A stretch of DNA of 33,877 bases from Bacteroidota bacterium (GTDB taxonomy: Bacteria; Bacteroidota; Bacteroidia; Chitinophagales; Chitinophagaceae). How positions within the stretch are numbered: position 1 is the first letter of the stretch; the number at the start of each line of letters is the position of its first letter. The translations under genes and the position numbers were made by a program. A model generated the notes under the pieces. It ran no database searches. It saw nothing but the letters and a program-made list of their open reading frames with translations, and was not told the origin of the DNA. The stretch covers positions 26,407 through 60,283 of the forward strand of contig VBAT01000025.1 of NCBI GenBank assembly GCA_005884665.1, in the 5' to 3' direction. Positions 32,411-33,877 of this stretch are shown here, piece after piece.

Positions 32411-33877
32411 TTATAAATACGATGCCGAAAATCCCAGTGACAGCATGCCCGCTTTTACTTCCGGGCAACTGGTAAACAAATTCCATATTAATCCACTGCG
32501 ATAATTCTCTATCATGACTATGATTGGTCCCTGGTCGATCGCAAGGTACGAGCCGGCAAACCATGTATCTTTTAAAGAAAATGCGTCTCTGAATCCATAG
32601 TCGCTCCACAGTTTATCACCTAACACATAATAAAAGAATTTCAAAGCCTTCATTGATTCTGTAGGCGTATAAGGAATTGATGAGATGGCCGCTGTCGGTG
32701 CAATCACCCCCACATCATTTGTGGGCGAACTCGCCGTATAACCATTCGGGATATCACTGGCCGTAAGTCCCCAAACCGAATCACTATAACCAAATTGGCC
32801 AGCAGGGTTAGCCTTGCAATAATTATAGTTTATTAATGTATGATTAAGCGTCTGCGTTTGATAGTTGGCGTAAGCATCCGTTAAACCAGTTGGTTTGATT
32901 CCCAGGAAAGAATAATGCGCAAAGAAAAGCGGTCCTCCCAAATTAGGTCCCAGCGGCAATTGATAACCATAATATGTATTGCCATTGACCATCGCTCCAT
33001 TCCTGGCAAAGCCACTATCATAAACAGGCTTGTTTATTCCGTGCGAAGTGGAAGAAGCCGCAAGTACGTAAGTGATCAGGCATTCATTCCAACCTTGCAC
33101 AGGAACATTTACTGCAAACCCGGCGCTGGGACTCCAGTTCCAGTACAATACTTTTTTACCGTTTTGCCTGAACCAGTCCCATTCCACATCATTCCAGAGC
33201 GTATTGATATCATTTCTCAATGTCACCTCAGCGGGATCGGCAGTATTGAAATATTGCCTGGCAGTCAACAAACCCGTCATTAAATAAGAGGTCTCGACAA
33301 GATCGGCGCCATTGTCATTGGCAGAAAAAGGAACTACTGCACCAGTAGTTCCATTCATCCAGTGAGAAAATGCACCATGAAAATGCGGGGCTGTATTTTT
33401 CAAAAAGCCTACGATCTTCTGCATTCTTGTAAGTCCTTCCGCCCTGGTAATGAAATTCCTGTTGATGGCAACAGGTATCGCCATAATGCCAAAGCCGGAT
33501 CCACCAGTCGTCACAACATTATTATCACCATTGCTTCGTTCTCTTGCTAACCCGCTAACCGGGTGACCAAAATCCCAGAAATATTTAAACGTCTGTTGCT
33601 GGACCAGGTCAAGCAGGGCATTATCAGATATCGCCGGAAACTTTCGTGAAGAATCAATGGATGTGACCAGTGAAATATCCACCGGAGAAATAAGTTTTCC
33701 GCCATTGGTTGATCGGAGATCGGTAGCGACAGTCACCCTGTATTTTGAAAGAAAATTCAGTGATGACGAAGGTTGCAGGACAATTATGCTGTCCGCGTTT
33801 TCATAAGAAACATTATAGGCGACCGCCGCTCCTGCATTATCTTTTAAAGCAAGATTAGCCGCAACCGTGTTTTTTTC
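32411..33877 (-). CDS. GH144-like protein with N-terminal Ig-like domain (copy C), 5' end cut by window edge
   Basis: The stop is at 32411-32413 and the frame stays open to base 33877 (489 codons visible). A GTG at 33734-33736 is not the real start: the 47 codons upstream read as an Ig-like strand series (VAYNVSYENADSIIV, NFLSKYRVTVATDLRS) that continues past the GTG. This suggests a Big_5/SbsA-type Ig-like domain before the GH144-like domain. The catalytic region has QTFKYFWDF, GSGFGIM, DLVETSY, WNECLITYV, WGLTASD and AIDQGP. The family acts on beta-1,2-glucan. Ig-like domains before a glycosidase domain are common in cell-surface lipoproteins of SusC/D-type loci. The true start and any signal peptide lie beyond the window. 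Confidence 0.85.
   Translation of the reverse strand, partial: EKNTVAANLALKDNAGAAVAYNVSYENADSIIVLQPSSSLNFLSKYRVTVATDLRSTNGGKLISPVDISLVTSIDSSRKFPAISDNALLDLVQQQTFKYFWDFGHPVSGLARERSNGDNNVVTTGGSGFGIMAIPVAINRNFITRAEGLTRMQKIVGFLKNTAPHFHGAFSHWMNGTTGAVVPFSANDNGADLVETSYLMTGLLTARQYFNTADPAEVTLRNDINTLWNDVEWDWFRQNGKKVLYWNWSPSAGFAVNVPVQGWNECLITYVLAASSTSHGINKPVYDSGFARNGAMVNGNTYYGYQLPLGPNLGGPLFFAHYSFLGIKPTGLTDAYANYQTQTLNHTLINYNYCKANPAGQFGYSDSVWGLTASDIPNGYTASSPTNDVGVIAPTAAISSIPYTPTESMKALKFFYYVLGDKLWSDYGFRDAFSLKDTWFAGSYLAIDQGPIIVMIENYRSGLIWNLFTSCPEVKAGMLSLGFSASYL

Noticed and set aside
32411..33736. GTG at 33734-33736 as the start of copy C
   Set aside because: The frame stays open upstream and encodes continuing Ig-like strands, so the true start is outside the window.

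Overview
The window reads as a chromosomal stretch from a Bacteroidota bacterium, most likely of the Chitinophagaceae or a close relative. The grounds are one type-B T9SS sorting domain (CHU_C), three glucoamylase-like genes of the GH144 type first characterised in Chitinophaga, two GH97 genes, a DUF4091 gene, a DUF5107 gene and weak ribosome binding sites. Every credible gene (26, two of them cut by the window edges) lies on the minus strand, so transcription runs from high to low coordinates. No rRNA, tRNA, CRISPR array, transposase or phage gene was seen.

Layout in the direction of transcription. (1) 33877-26661 is a beta-glucan block: a partial GH144-like enzyme with an upstream Ig-like domain, a T9SS type-B multi-domain surface protein, a GH16 endo-beta-glucanase, and two more GH144-like enzymes. 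(2) 26383-18389 is an intracellular sugar block: an exported-type Gfo/Idh/MocA oxidoreductase, a cytosolic Gfo/Idh/MocA oxidoreductase, a lipoprotein with a barrel-like C-terminus, an SDR, a ROK sugar kinase, a SIS phosphosugar-binding protein and a stand-alone MetE catalytic-domain protein. (3) 18239-13936 is a tight operon: NagB-like deaminase, UlaG-like metallo-hydrolase, DoxX membrane protein, GMC flavoprotein dehydrogenase and its Tat-exported subunit 3. (4) 13873-2479 is a second hydrolase block: GH43-like with a discoidin domain, SGNH esterase, GH97, GH3 (BglX-like), DUF4091, GH97 and a HAD phosphatase. (5) 2045-1 holds a CBM9-like protein and a DUF5107 protein cut by the window edge.

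Working together (inference): secreted GH144, GH16 and GH3 enzymes would cut beta-1,2- and beta-1,3-glucans to glucose or sophorose. GH97, GH43, SGNH and DUF4091 would trim other glycosides and acyl groups. The kinase, SIS, NagB and HAD proteins would handle sugar phosphates. The GMC/subunit-3/DoxX set and the Gfo/Idh proteins suggest an oxidative (3-keto-sugar) branch next to the hydrolytic one. No SusC/SusD pair, transporter or regulator is present; these may lie upstream, beyond base 33877.

The non-coding DNA is unusually rich in small repeats: a 99-bp tandem array with nested palindromes (19448-20088), three imperfect-palindrome elements carrying AAGAACCAA arms, GGAGGTTGGGAGGAGG elements at gene ends, and CTCCGTGGCTCTCTGTG repeats. 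One repeat element sits in frame inside the GH43-like gene, between two protein domains. The enzyme content is unusual in combination, but most families are known. The in-frame element and the mixed hydrolytic and oxidative gene set are the observations most worth following.
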